A DNA stretch of 64,000 bases from contig CALFXX010000159.1 of the NCBI GenBank assembly GCA_937952975.1, positions 62,001 through 126,000 on the forward strand. Direction: 5' to 3'. This stretch comes from an uncultured Alcaligenaceae bacterium. Its GTDB lineage: Bacteria; Pseudomonadota; Gammaproteobacteria; Burkholderiales; Burkholderiaceae_B. The notes beneath the pieces are model-generated. The model had not been told where the DNA came from. It ran no database searches and worked only from the letters and a program-made list of their open reading frames with translations. Shown piece by piece: positions 1 through 8,819 of this stretch (its first letter is position 1; every line of letters starts with the position of its first letter). The translations under genes and the position numbers were made by a program.

Positions 1-1
1 C

Positions 2-199
2 ATCCGCGTCGGCGTGCGCCCCGGGCGCTTAGGTCGAAGTTCAACGACTTACGAAGTCGCAGTGTTCACAGACGCTTCAAATGAAGCGGCTGCACAAGGC
101 CTGTTCGTGCACGTGTGTGTCGACAAACAAAGTCAACGTCCAACCGAAACACCCGAAAAATTTCGTATGGCGCTTCAGGCACTGGCTGCGGGCCAGTAA
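2..199 (+). CDS. Acyl-CoA thioesterase, hotdog fold (5'-truncated)
   Basis: The reading frame is open from base 2 and ends at TAA 197-199, so only about 65 C-terminal residues are present. The pattern RxGRSSxxY, then A-x-G-x-FVHVxVD, then RP-x-x-x-P matches the C-terminal half of YbgC/FadM-like 4-hydroxybenzoyl-CoA thioesterases, which hydrolyse acyl-CoA to the free acid and CoA. The catalytic N-terminal part lies outside the window. The last 25 bases overlap, tail to tail, the acyl-CoA synthetase gene on the other strand, so the two mRNAs are antisense there. A role in releasing CoA from intermediates of the neighbouring acyl-CoA pathway is inferred from context. The internal GTG at 14 is not a credible start because homology continues upstream of it. 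Confidence 0.7.
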   Translation: MRVGVRPGRLGRSSTTYEVAVFTDASNEAAAQGLFVHVCVDKQSQRPTETPEKFRMALQALAAGQ

Positions 200-1716
200 C
201 GATCGCGTAAGATTTTTTTATAGAGCTTGCCAGTGGGATGGCGTGGCAACTCAAGCGCGAAGTCAATACTACGCGGGCATTTAAAATCGGCCAATCGTTC
301 ACGACAGTAAGCGATCAACTCGGCCGCGACAGTCTCGTTGCCTGCCTGCTCTTTCACAAGCTGAACCACCGCCTTCACTTCTTCGCCAAAATCCAGATTG
401 GGAATCCCGAAAACAGCAACATCCATCACCAAGGGATGCCCAATCAGTACAGCCTCAATTTCTTGTGGATATATGTTGATGCCCCCCGAGATAATCATGA
501 AGGACTTACGGTCAACTAAATACAAGTAGCCTTGCTCGTCCATTCGCCCAATATCACCGAGCGTTGTCCAACCCAAGGCGTTTCGAGTCTCGGCAGTTTT
601 GGCTGGATCGGCATGGTACTCAAATTTCGGGCCATCCGAAAAATAAACAAGTCCCGTTGCACCAGCCTCTAGCTCGCAGCCCTCTTCATCGCAGATGTGT
701 GCCACACCTAGCGCAGCTTGACCCACCGAGCCCTGATGCTGCAACCACTCAGCGCTCGTAATTGAACAAAAGCCATTGTTCTCTGTGCCAGCGTAATACT
801 CATCAATCACTGGGCCCCACCATTTGATCATCTGCAACTTAACATCGACAGGACAAGGCGCGGCGGCGTGAATCGCCCGTTTCATCGTACTCAGATCAAA
901 ACTCAACCGCGTAGCTTCAGGCAATTTGAGCATGCGCACAAACATCGTTGGCACCCACTGACTATGCGTAATCTGGTGCTGTTGATGCAGGGATAAGGCT
1001 GTTTGCGCGTCGAACTGACTCATCACAAAGACCTCGCCTCCGAGCTTGATATTTGTCATACTGTGGCGCAAAGGAGCGGCGTGATAGAGGGGTGCAGGCG
1101 ATAAGTAGCGGCAGTTTTTACCGTAGCCGTAGAGCCCTTCTAATAAATCCACCAAAAAGGTGCGCATACCCGAAGGGCCCTCCGGCAACGGCCATTTCAC
1201 CCCCTTAGGTCGCCCTGTCGTACCAGACGAATAGAGCATATCGAGGCCCTGCGCTTCATCTGAAATTGGAGCCACAGAAAACTGCTCGGCGCTAGACTGC
1301 CAACTGGGCCAATGATCGTGCGGCTGACCGACGATAAATTGTTGAATTGGTACCGTCAATGCCTGGCTAACCTTTGTCGCCAGCTCGAGTAAGTCTTCTC
1401 CAACAATTAAGACTTTAGCTCCGCAGTCTTGGACGATGTATGCAATTTCGGCCACGGTCAGGCGCGTACTGATTGTGGTGTAGTAAAGACCTGCTCGTTC
1501 TGCCCCAAAACATATTTCAAGAAATTCACGCTGGTTTTTAAGCAAAATCGCGACGTGGTCGCCCAAGCGTGCCCCACATGCCCTAAATAGATGCGCAGCC
1601 TGGTTTGCACGTTGCTCAAGCTGACCATAGGTCACGACTTCAGATTCGTCACAAATTCTAAAGGCGATCGCGTCTGGATCTTGATCTTTGGTGTCGATGG
1701 GGTAAAGCAGTCTCAT
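175..1716 (-). CDS. AMP-dependent acyl-CoA synthetase/ligase
   Basis: The 513-residue protein is a member of the ANL (AMP-binding) superfamily that activates a carboxylic acid to its CoA thioester via an acyl-adenylate. The P-loop-like motif YSSGTTGRPKGV lies near residues 162-173, followed by the adenine-binding YYAGTE, the hinge region GDIGRMDEQGYLYLVDRK, the SGG-INIYPQEIE motif, and the C-terminal HPTGK with the adenylation lysine. All expected catalytic elements are present and the length is normal. The ATG start overlaps the stop of the upstream oxidoreductase gene (ATGA), so it is translationally coupled and is the last gene of the liv/acyl-CoA operon. The substrate cannot be read from sequence. 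The operon setting suggests an acid imported by the Liv-type transporter. Confidence 0.9.
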   Translation of the reverse strand: MRLLYPIDTKDQDPDAIAFRICDESEVVTYGQLEQRANQAAHLFRACGARLGDHVAILLKNQREFLEICFGAERAGLYYTTISTRLTVAEIAYIVQDCGAKVLIVGEDLLELATKVSQALTVPIQQFIVGQPHDHWPSWQSSAEQFSVAPISDEAQGLDMLYSSGTTGRPKGVKWPLPEGPSGMRTFLVDLLEGLYGYGKNCRYLSPAPLYHAAPLRHSMTNIKLGGEVFVMSQFDAQTALSLHQQHQITHSQWVPTMFVRMLKLPEATRLSFDLSTMKRAIHAAAPCPVDVKLQMIKWWGPVIDEYYAGTENNGFCSITSAEWLQHQGSVGQAALGVAHICDEEGCELEAGATGLVYFSDGPKFEYHADPAKTAETRNALGWTTLGDIGRMDEQGYLYLVDRKSFMIISGGINIYPQEIEAVLIGHPLVMDVAVFGIPNLDFGEEVKAVVQLVKEQAGNETVAAELIAYCRERLADFKCPRSIDFALELPRHPTGKLYKKILRDRYWPAASA

Positions 1717-2735
1717 TTCTGTTCATGCGATATACAGATTTTTCCGAATTGTGCTCCGCTTTTGAGATAAGCAAAGGCTTCTTTCAATTCATTAAAGTCA
1801 AATACTCGATCAATCACAGGCCTAATTTGATATTGTGTCATTGCACGCAGCAACGCCTCAAACGAATCGCGATGGCCTACGGTGATCCCTTGCAGCCGCA
1901 CCTGACGGGTAATGATGAGACCCAATGAAGCAGACATCGCAATACCCGACAAAATCCCGATCATGGATAAGGTGCCGCCTGGGCGGATACACCGCAAAGA
2001 CTGCGGTAAAGTTTTTTCACCACCTAACTCAACAATATGGTCATAGCCTTGGCCATCAGTCAGTTCACGTGAAGCCTTCGCCCACTCAGGCGTTGTCAGA
2101 TAATTCAAGGTGTGATCAGCGCCCATCGTTTTTAAGCGCTCGATCTTGGCATCACTTGAAGAGATGACCGTCACTTGCGCACCCAACATTTTGGCAAACT
2201 GCAAGGCAAACAAAGAGACGCCACCTGACCCCTGCAACAACACCCGATCACCGGGCTTGACCTGACCACATTGCACCAAGGCGCTCCAGGCTGTCACGGC
2301 GGCGCACGGCAGAGTAGCCGCCTCGAGATCCGATAAATACGCCGGGATCTTAACCATCCCCTCTTCAGACAAACACATGTACTCAGCCATCGTGCCATCA
2401 ATCGGCCCACCGAGCGAATACGTCAGTCGTTCTTGATTCGGTTCGCCCGAGATCCATTTTTGAAAATATGTTGGGCACGCGCGATCACCCACTTTAAAGC
2501 GCGTCACACCCGCTCCAATTTCGACGACCTCTCCGACCCCATCTGACACAGGGATCAAGGGTAACGTGCCCGTCGCTGCGCCATAGCCGCGCTCGGGAAC
2601 AATGGGGTCACGATAGTTGACCGAAGAGGCTTTCATTTTTAGCAGGACTTGCCCTGCAGCCGGCGTCGGGATCGGACGTGTGCCAAGCTTCAGGTGCGCA
2701 AGTCCCCATTCGCCTTCAATCTGAAATACGCGCAT
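1713..2735 (-). CDS. Zinc-independent MDR-family NAD(P)H oxidoreductase
   Basis: The 340-residue protein belongs to the medium-chain dehydrogenase/reductase superfamily. It has an N-terminal GroES-like domain and a Rossmann domain with the nucleotide motif GSGGVS in LLQGSGGVSLFALQFAK. The NY-R-D segment near residue 40 and the lack of the structural-zinc cysteine cluster point to the quinone-reductase/enoyl-reductase branch rather than a zinc alcohol dehydrogenase. The ATG at 2735 is preferred over a TTG nine bases upstream because AGGTT stands 7 bases before it. The gene sits between an acyl-CoA dehydrogenase and an acyl-CoA synthetase, so reduction or oxidation of a CoA-bound or carbonyl intermediate is likely. 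The true substrate is unknown. Confidence 0.85.
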   Translation of the reverse strand: MRVFQIEGEWGLAHLKLGTRPIPTPAAGQVLLKMKASSVNYRDPIVPERGYGAATGTLPLIPVSDGVGEVVEIGAGVTRFKVGDRACPTYFQKWISGEPNQERLTYSLGGPIDGTMAEYMCLSEEGMVKIPAYLSDLEAATLPCAAVTAWSALVQCGQVKPGDRVLLQGSGGVSLFALQFAKMLGAQVTVISSSDAKIERLKTMGADHTLNYLTTPEWAKASRELTDGQGYDHIVELGGEKTLPQSLRCIRPGGTLSMIGILSGIAMSASLGLIITRQVRLQGITVGHRDSFEALLRAMTQYQIRPVIDRVFDFNELKEAFAYLKSGAQFGKICISHEQK

Positions 2736-2745
2736 TGCGTTCAAC

Positions 2746-3879
2746 CTATATTTTTAAGTTTTTACTAATTCTTTCGAGCAACATTTCTGTCGAACCATCA
2801 ACCAAGGTCGCAACTTGTGCCGCAGCCACATGACGCATTAAAGGATAGCTGTCTCGCAAACCTTCTGCACCCATCGCGTGCAACAGCGCTGGAAGGTGCC
2901 GCTGCGCGGCCCGTGTGGCAAAGACCTTAGCCTTGGCCGCCAGATCTTGCGACTGATGACCCTCGTCTATTGCCTGCGCCGCGCAGTCGACTAAGGCACT
3001 TGCCGCCTCAAGATCAATCGCCGCCTCGGCGAGCACCCAGCGCCAGCCTTGATGTTGTTCTAAGTTTTGGCCAAAGGTTTGGCGACGCTGACCATACGCC
3101 TGCGCGAGGCGCAGGCTTTCTTGCAACATCCCCACACACATGGCAGCAACATATACCCGTGCGCCATTAATAGACTCAAGCGCTCGCTTGAAAGCCAGAC
3201 CGGGAGCATGCAGCATTTCGTCAGCCTGAGCCCTATAGCCCTGCAAACGAAAACCGCCTGTGCTGCTTAACGCTGCCGCTGAAGTGAACCCCTCAACCGA
3301 TCGTTCAAACCCTTCTCGCTTGGCCTCAACCACAAAGGCTGCAATTCCGGCAGCGCCTGCACCAGGCTGAGTCTGTGCGTACACCAAAAATACATCAGCG
3401 ATCTTTGCATTGATGATCCAAACCTTTTCGCCGTCCAACCGCCAGCCATCCGCGGTCTGAACCGCCTGCGTCGTAATAGCTGAAAAATCAGAGCCTGCCG
3501 CGCGTTCAGTCAACGCGGTACACCCAATCTGATCGCCCTTCAATAATCCAGGCACCCAGCGCTTCGCGACCGATGGAGGCAACCAGCGAGACAGATCATC
3601 AGCAACATTCTGTGAGTTAATCACCGCCATTGACACGCCGAAGTCTAGGCTAGCGAGGCGTTGGGCGAGCTGTGCCTTGATCGAATACGGCGCACCAAAG
3701 CCTCCATGCTCGCGTCCGACTTGAATACCCGTCAATCCACAGCTTGCAGCAACAGCGATGCGCTGCCGCTCGCGCGCTGGATCATAAGAGCCGAGCAAAG
3801 AAGCGGTGCTCATCGCTTGAACACAAAAGCGCTCAAGCTGCTCAAGCCATTGGTTCAAACTACGCGTACTTTGCGTCAT
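2746..3879 (-). CDS. Acyl-CoA dehydrogenase family protein
   Basis: This 377-residue flavoprotein has the acyl-CoA dehydrogenase layout: a helical N-terminal domain, a central beta domain with CTALTERAAGSD (substrate and FAD contact) and DGEKVWIINA, and a helical C-terminal domain with R-Q-TFGQ. Where medium-chain enzymes carry the catalytic Glu in a YEGT motif, this protein reads VDGST, so Asp replaces Glu if the alignment holds. Family members introduce an alpha,beta double bond into acyl-CoA and pass electrons to ETF. The ATG at 3879 is chosen. A TTG at 3888, overlapping the livM stop as TTGA, is a possible alternative. The gene is within the liv operon, which argues for degradation of the imported acid. 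Confidence 0.85.
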   Translation of the reverse strand: MTQSTRSLNQWLEQLERFCVQAMSTASLLGSYDPARERQRIAVAASCGLTGIQVGREHGGFGAPYSIKAQLAQRLASLDFGVSMAVINSQNVADDLSRWLPPSVAKRWVPGLLKGDQIGCTALTERAAGSDFSAITTQAVQTADGWRLDGEKVWIINAKIADVFLVYAQTQPGAGAAGIAAFVVEAKREGFERSVEGFTSAAALSSTGGFRLQGYRAQADEMLHAPGLAFKRALESINGARVYVAAMCVGMLQESLRLAQAYGQRRQTFGQNLEQHQGWRWVLAEAAIDLEAASALVDCAAQAIDEGHQSQDLAAKAKVFATRAAQRHLPALLHAMGAEGLRDSYPLMRHVAAAQVATLVDGSTEMLLERISKNLKI

Positions 3880-3884
3880 TGCGC

Positions 3885-4865
3885 TCAACGTCTTTGTCTT
3901 TTAAAAATGCTTGTAAACCGAACCCAAGCGTGCGCCACAAGTGGCACAACCCCGCGTGGCATAAAAATTGTCGTGAGCACCAGCAACAAACCATACACAA
4001 TCAGGCGATACGTTTCGGCCACGCGTAAGACCTCAGGTAAAGCGACCACGAGAAAAGCACCGACGACTGGCCCTGCCAAGGTCCCACTCCCCCCAAGAAT
4101 CACCGCAAGGATCGCATTCAAAGATTGATCCACACCAAAGGGTTCAGGATTTAAGAACCCAATGAAATGCGCATAAAGCGCGCCCGCGACACCGCATAAA
4201 GCCGCACTTAGCACAAAGGCAAACATCTTATAGCGCCAGGCGAACACACCCGCTGCCTCAACGAGTGGCTCGTTTTGCCGAATCGCCAACAGTACCCGCC
4301 CGACTCGTGAATGTAAAACTAAACCACACACCACCGTAGCGAAGACAGCAAAGATTAGTGTGAGGTAATAGAAGGCATTGCGCGTTTCAAAGTTAAACAG
4401 CACACCAAAAAGAGAAAAGCTTTCTGGCTTAGGGACGCCCGTAATACCCGACTCACCGCCAGTCAGTGAACTGAAATTCACCAATACAATGAAAATAACT
4501 AAGTTGTAGGCCATCGTCACGATCGCAAAATAGTGACCCTTCACTCTTAAACTGGGGTACCCCACCACCACCGCCAACAAACCAGCCACCACTGGCGCAC
4601 AGGCCATACTCGTCCATACAGGCCACCCTAGCTTGGTTGTCAGCAGCGTAGAGGCGTAAGCGCCGACTCCCATAAATCCCGCCGCAGCGATCGACACATA
4701 GCCAGTGAAGCCCTGCACCAGATTTTGACCTTGCGCCACAATCACCCAGATTAAGGCCAAAATCCCTAAATGCAAAAAGTAGGGAACCTGCACTAAAGCG
4801 GGGGCAAGCACGAGGGTTAACAGACTCAGCAACGTCCAGCCGAAGGGTGCCTTGACCGCATTCAT
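3885..4865 (-). CDS. livM: Branched-chain amino acid-type ABC transporter permease LivM
   Basis: The 326-residue, very hydrophobic protein has the multi-pass arrangement and the conserved cytoplasmic segment typical of LivM permeases, including GYxSIAAAGFMGVGAY early and VGRxLLAIRxNEPLVEAAG before the last helices. It pairs with LivH to form the inner-membrane channel of a hydrophobic amino acid (HAAT) family importer. The ATG overlaps the livH stop by the ATGA pattern, showing translational coupling. Such transporters also carry aromatic and other organic acids, and here the genes that follow act on CoA esters, so a non-amino-acid substrate is likely. That last point is inference. Confidence 0.92.
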   Translation of the reverse strand: MNAVKAPFGWTLLSLLTLVLAPALVQVPYFLHLGILALIWVIVAQGQNLVQGFTGYVSIAAAGFMGVGAYASTLLTTKLGWPVWTSMACAPVVAGLLAVVVGYPSLRVKGHYFAIVTMAYNLVIFIVLVNFSSLTGGESGITGVPKPESFSLFGVLFNFETRNAFYYLTLIFAVFATVVCGLVLHSRVGRVLLAIRQNEPLVEAAGVFAWRYKMFAFVLSAALCGVAGALYAHFIGFLNPEPFGVDQSLNAILAVILGGSGTLAGPVVGAFLVVALPEVLRVAETYRLIVYGLLLVLTTIFMPRGVVPLVAHAWVRFTSIFKRQRR

Positions 4866-5719
4866 TTTTTACCCAAGAGGCCTTCAGGCCTAAACAGCAA
4901 CACGATAATCATGACTAAAAATGCGATCACGTCTTTATACGCCGACGATAAATAGCCCGCTGCGAGTGCCTCGCTGACACCCAAAATTAAACCACCAACA
5001 ATCGCGCCAGGCACCGAACCTAGCCCACCCAAGATCAAGACCGCAAAGCCCTTGATCACTAAGCTTTCACCCAAGCCAGGCGCGAGCGCAAGCATAGCGC
5101 CCACTAAGGCGCCCCCGGCCACGCCTAGCGCGGACGACAAGCCAAACACCACCAGCGCTACCGCATTGACGTTAACGCCCATCAAAATCGCTGCCGAACG
5201 ATTTTGCGCTACAGCACGAATCGCGCGTCCCGTTTTGGTTCGACTGACAAAAAACGACATGGCGACGATCAGCACTGCGGTCGTCACCATCACGTAGACC
5301 CGCAACTCGGTTACCACCAAACCAGCCAGGTTGAACACACTTTGAAACGGCGTACGTATCACCATCTGATCTGGGCCAAAGGCTAACAAATTCAAGCCAT
5401 CAATCATCATCGTTAACCCAAGAGCAATGATGAAGGCGTTGATGTGTGCAGCATTTTGTACCGGACGGTACGCAAAACGCTCAACCAGTAATCCTAAAAT
5501 CGCGCCTACCAACATCGCAAGTAGCATCGCTACAAAAAATGGCACGCCTAGTTTTTCGATTAAAAAAAACGTGACATAGCCACCTGACATGGCGACGACG
5601 CCATGAGCAAAGTGCGCGATCCCTAAAATACCGAAGACAATCGTCAAACCGATGGCGATCAGGGTATAGACAGCCCCAATCGCCAGACCATTGAACACCT
5701 GTTGCAAAAACTCAATCAC
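4862..5719 (-). CDS. livH: Branched-chain amino acid-type ABC transporter permease LivH
   Basis: The 285-residue protein has about eight predicted membrane segments and the LivH hallmarks: an N-terminal QQVFNGLAIGAVYTLIAIGL segment, GIAHFAHG, then T-x-x-GRAIRAVAQN facing the ATPases, and GGLGSVPGAIVGG near the end. It is one half of the HAAT-family permease dimer with LivM. Translation starts at GTG 5719, supported by AGGAT six bases upstream. The gene lies 30 bases after livK and overlaps livM by four bases, which fits one mRNA from livG to the acyl-CoA synthetase. Confidence 0.93.
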   Translation of the reverse strand: MIEFLQQVFNGLAIGAVYTLIAIGLTIVFGILGIAHFAHGVVAMSGGYVTFFLIEKLGVPFFVAMLLAMLVGAILGLLVERFAYRPVQNAAHINAFIIALGLTMMIDGLNLLAFGPDQMVIRTPFQSVFNLAGLVVTELRVYVMVTTAVLIVAMSFFVSRTKTGRAIRAVAQNRSAAILMGVNVNAVALVVFGLSSALGVAGGALVGAMLALAPGLGESLVIKGFAVLILGGLGSVPGAIVGGLILGVSEALAAGYLSSAYKDVIAFLVMIIVLLFRPEGLLGKK

Positions 5720-5749
5720 ACAAGCATCCTAAGGTTGAATCGAAACCGA

Positions 5750-6973
5750 TCATTTACGCAGACTCTTCAAGTACGTCGAGTAAGCCGCAGGGTCGGAAGG
5801 CAGATCTTGCACATAGATCCATTTACCCTTTTGCCATTGAAACGCACCATTTGACGTGTAGGCCTGCCCGTTTTGATCAAACATCATGCCGGCGACCGGT
5901 AGGTACTTCATCACCGCCTCTGAGGGCACGCCGATCTTGTACGCCGCCGCTGCGACCTTTAGTGGGTCGCTAGCACTACCTGCCGCTTCGATCGCATTTT
6001 TTAAGACATACACCTGGTCATAAGCGTAGGGTGAGCTGGGCGATGGCGGTGTGCTGTATTTTTTGGTGTAGTTCGCAACATAGGTCTTCGCGGTCTCGCC
6101 AAGCGCCTCAAGAGTCAGCTCGGTCGGACGCAAATCCCAAACGCCTTCCATTTGCTCGGTCGTTGCAACTTTTAAGAATTGCTCTTCACTCCCACTCGTG
6201 AAACCATACCGCTCCACCTTCATGCCCATTTCAACCGATTGCCTGTACACAAACGCGGCTGGTTCAATGTAGCCCAGCACCAACAGCGCGTCGGGGTTTA
6301 ACGCACGCACCTTGGTGAGTTGGGGCGTCATGTCACGATCTTTTAAACCAAAGGTTTCTTTGGCGATAATTTTCCCGCCACCTTTTACAAACTCTTTCTC
6401 AAACGCTTCAAGATATTGCGTATAGAAGCCCACATCTAACGAGCCAATCACTGCGATATTTTTTGCGCCTTTACTCGCTACAAACGTACCCGCCGCCGCG
6501 CCCGTAAAATCTGCGGGTGGACGCGTGCGCAACAAGTTCGTCGCACCCAAGGTTGTGATGCTGCGCTCTGCCGCATTGCCAACTAGCATCAAAACTTTTT
6601 CTTTACCGATGAATGACGCCACGGCGCTCGTTGGCCCAGAACAACAAAAGCCAACAATGTATTGCGCGCTATCGCGATCGATAAGTTTGCGCACAGCGTT
6701 CGTGCCTTCGGTCGGATTTGCCTTATCGTCATAAGCAATGACATTCAGTTTGTAGGTATCGGCGCCCGCTTTGATTCCTCCCTTCGCGTTGATCTCTTCA
6801 GCTGCCATTTTGACCGCATTGGCCTGAGGCAAACCGTACACTGCACCAGGCCCTGTCAGTGAATCATTGAGGCCAAGCGTCAATTGCTTTTCAGCTGCGC
6901 CAGCAAAAGCCATTGCTACGGCCAGAGCGCCACCTAACGTGCGCGACACAATTGTTGAGGTACGAGTTTTCAT
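5750..6973 (-). CDS. Periplasmic ABC substrate-binding protein (LivK/Peripla_BP_6)
   Basis: The 407-residue protein starts at an ATG preceded by GGAG and carries a Sec signal peptide of about 26 residues ending near AFAGAA. The mature part has the type I periplasmic-binding fold of Peripla_BP_6, with LTGPGAVYGLPQANAVKMAAEEINAKGG-like early sequence (read in two pieces) and the DDKANPTEGTNAVRKLI region. It would capture the ligand and deliver it to LivH/LivM. The order is unusual in that both ATPase genes precede it. A 104-base AT-rich gap separates it from livF and contains a short GGGG-CCCC hairpin, so separate expression of this usually abundant protein is possible. The ligand is unknown. 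Confidence 0.9.
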   Translation of the reverse strand: MKTRTSTIVSRTLGGALAVAMAFAGAAEKQLTLGLNDSLTGPGAVYGLPQANAVKMAAEEINAKGGIKAGADTYKLNVIAYDDKANPTEGTNAVRKLIDRDSAQYIVGFCCSGPTSAVASFIGKEKVLMLVGNAAERSITTLGATNLLRTRPPADFTGAAAGTFVASKGAKNIAVIGSLDVGFYTQYLEAFEKEFVKGGGKIIAKETFGLKDRDMTPQLTKVRALNPDALLVLGYIEPAAFVYRQSVEMGMKVERYGFTSGSEEQFLKVATTEQMEGVWDLRPTELTLEALGETAKTYVANYTKKYSTPPSPSSPYAYDQVYVLKNAIEAAGSASDPLKVAAAAYKIGVPSEAVMKYLPVAGMMFDQNGQAYTSNGAFQWQKGKWIYVQDLPSDPAAYSTYLKSLRK

Positions 6974-7077
6974 ATTTTTGTCTCCTGATGTTTTTAAATC
7001 ATTCTTTTTAAATCAAATTCTTTGGGGTTGAACCCCTATAAAAAAATCCACTACCCATCACGCAACAAAATAAAACC

Positions 7078-7779
7078 TTAGTTGCCAAGATACGCCTTAC
7101 TCACCTCTGGATGCGATAGCAATTCTGCTCCGCTTCCTTCTAAAACAATTTCACCCGCTTCGTAAAGATACGCGTGGTCTGCTAGCCCAAGGGCCATCTT
7201 TGCGTTTTGTTCGACTAATAATATGGTCGTTCCGCGCGCCTTGATGCGCGCGAGCGTTTCACCAACTTCTTGCACAATCTTTGGCGCAAGCCCAAGCGAC
7301 GGCTCATCGAAAATACAGAGCTTCGGCCGCGACATCAGTGCCCTCGCAATCGCAAGCATCTCTTGCTCGCCACCTGATAGCGTACCCGCCATTTGTAAAG
7401 CACGTTGACGCAACACTGGAAACATGTCGAACATCTCGCTGAGATCGTCTGCTTCGTGAGGATCGCTTCGAGTATGCGCACCCATCTTCAAATTTTCTAT
7501 GACAGACATAGCGCCAAACACTTGACGACCTTCTGGGCACATTGTGATACCGCGACGGACGATCTGATGACCGGGTAACCGTTCAAGATTGACGCCTTCA
7601 AAAACAATCGACCCTGTCCTCGAAGGCAATAAACCCGTGATGCATTTCAGCGTAGTGCTTTTTCCTGCACCGTTAGCCCCTATCAGCGAAACACATTGTC
7701 CAGCCTTGACTTCAAAACTCACGCCATGCAACACGTCTGTTTTGCCATAACCCGCACAGAGGTTCGTCACACGTAACAT
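7078..7779 (-). CDS. livF: ABC transporter ATP-binding protein LivF
   Basis: This 233-residue ATPase has Walker A GANGAGKST, signature LSGGEQEML, Walker B LCIFDEPSLGLAP and the switch histidine region LLVEQN, all intact. Length and the C-terminal segment ending in SKAYLGN are typical for LivF, one of two different ATPases that power HAAT importers. It directly abuts livG with no intervening base. Because its signature is canonical while that of LivG is altered, the two composite ATP sites of the heterodimer may be unequal. Confidence 0.93.
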   Translation of the reverse strand: MLRVTNLCAGYGKTDVLHGVSFEVKAGQCVSLIGANGAGKSTTLKCITGLLPSRTGSIVFEGVNLERLPGHQIVRRGITMCPEGRQVFGAMSVIENLKMGAHTRSDPHEADDLSEMFDMFPVLRQRALQMAGTLSGGEQEMLAIARALMSRPKLCIFDEPSLGLAPKIVQEVGETLARIKARGTTILLVEQNAKMALGLADHAYLYEAGEIVLEGSGAELLSHPEVSKAYLGN

Positions 7780-8547
7780 TTAGTGCTCAGTCCCTAAATA
7801 GGCATCGATCACGGCCGGATTTGCGCGTACTTGAGCAGGCGTGCCATCGGCGATTTTTTGTCCGAAGTTCAACACTGCGATACGCTCACAGACCTCCATG
7901 ATTAAGCCCATATGGTGTTCAATGACCAGAATAGCCACACCTCGGTCACGTATCCGCAAAATAATCTCAGACAGTTCGGCTCGCTCTTTGGCAACCATTC
8001 CCGCTGCGGGCTCATCAAGCAGCAAGACTTTAGGCTGCGTTGCAAGGGCGGTCGCAATCATCAACAACCGTTGCTGTGCCGAAGAGATCGCCGCGGCTGG
8101 CTCGTGAGCAACGGTCGACAATCCCGTAAACTCGAGTAACTCTGCTGCTTGTTCTCGCTTTGCCCGATCTTCACGCCGATACGATTGAGTGCGAAAAATC
8201 GCTTTCGCTGCCGCAGTCTGAAAGCGCGTGTGCGCCCCCAAAAGCACCTGCTCTAACAAACTGAATTCAGGAAACAGGCTAGTCGTTTGAAAAGTTCGAG
8301 CCAACCCAAGAGCGACGCGCTGGCCAACAGTTGCCGTAGAAACATCATGGCTATTCAATAAAATCTGCCCACGCGTTGCGCGCATCGTGCCCGAAATCAG
8401 ATTGACGCTCGTTGATTTACCCGAACCATTCGGGCCGATCAAGCCAACAATCTCACCCGCAGCGATCTCAAGAGACAGCCCTTTGACGGCCTGGACGCCG
8501 CCAAAATTTTTATCAAGCGCACGTACCACGAGCAAAGGCTCAGTCAT
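7780..8547 (-). CDS. livG: ABC transporter ATP-binding protein LivG, altered signature motif
   Basis: The 255-residue protein is the first gene of the leftward liv operon. Walker A is GPNGSGKST (residues 38-46) and Walker B is VLLLDEPAAGM. Where LivG proteins usually read LSxGQ or LSYGQ, this one reads ISSAQ (residues 154-158), so the signature glycine is alanine. The ATG at 8547 is chosen; a GTG three codons upstream is possible but has no better ribosome site. The 272-base gap to the divergent TetR gene should contain the operon promoter. It pairs with LivF to energise LivH/LivM. Confidence 0.9.
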   Translation of the reverse strand: MTEPLLVVRALDKNFGGVQAVKGLSLEIAAGEIVGLIGPNGSGKSTSVNLISGTMRATRGQILLNSHDVSTATVGQRVALGLARTFQTTSLFPEFSLLEQVLLGAHTRFQTAAAKAIFRTQSYRREDRAKREQAAELLEFTGLSTVAHEPAAAISSAQQRLLMIATALATQPKVLLLDEPAAGMVAKERAELSEIILRIRDRGVAILVIEHHMGLIMEVCERIAVLNFGQKIADGTPAQVRANPAVIDAYLGTEH

Positions 8548-8671
8548 ACGCCACACTCTTTGTCTTTGTTTGATCCATCAGCCCACGCACACACATCTTT
8601 GTTTCACTTCGGACAAGGCGCACCATTAACATTCAGGGCAACACTCGATTAAACAACAACCCTGTCGATAT

Positions 8672-8686
8672 TAGACCGATCGTCTA
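8672..8686. promoter_or_regulatory. Probable TetR-family operator, TAGAC-N5-GTCTA
   Basis: A perfect inverted repeat of 5-bp arms (TAGAC and GTCTA, spacer CGATC) lies between the divergent liv operon and the TetR-type regulator gene. Its arms match the TAGAC/GTCTA-type half-sites reported for NemR-like TetR proteins. It sits 125 bases upstream of livG and 133 bases before the regulator start, so it could control both directions. No other comparable palindrome was seen in the gap. Binding is inferred. Confidence 0.55.
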
Positions 8687-8819
8687 TAAAATCGATTGGT
8701 ATTTACCCTTGTTGAATATTTTCTATAAAAAAGTGTTATATATCAGACAATTAAAAAATTTTATCCGAGTAACTTTTTTAGTTCTTGGTGTATTTTTTTG
8801 GTAAGTATTCATCGAATTT

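Noticed and set aside
3661..4128. 155-codon rightward frame across the acyl-CoA dehydrogenase/livM junction
   Set aside because: Antisense shadow of two well-supported genes, with no domain or ribosome site.
6974..7077. GGGGTT/AACCCC hairpin between livF and livK as a terminator
   Set aside because: The real stem is only four to five base pairs and is not followed by a T-run in the direction of transcription; the operon reads on into livK.
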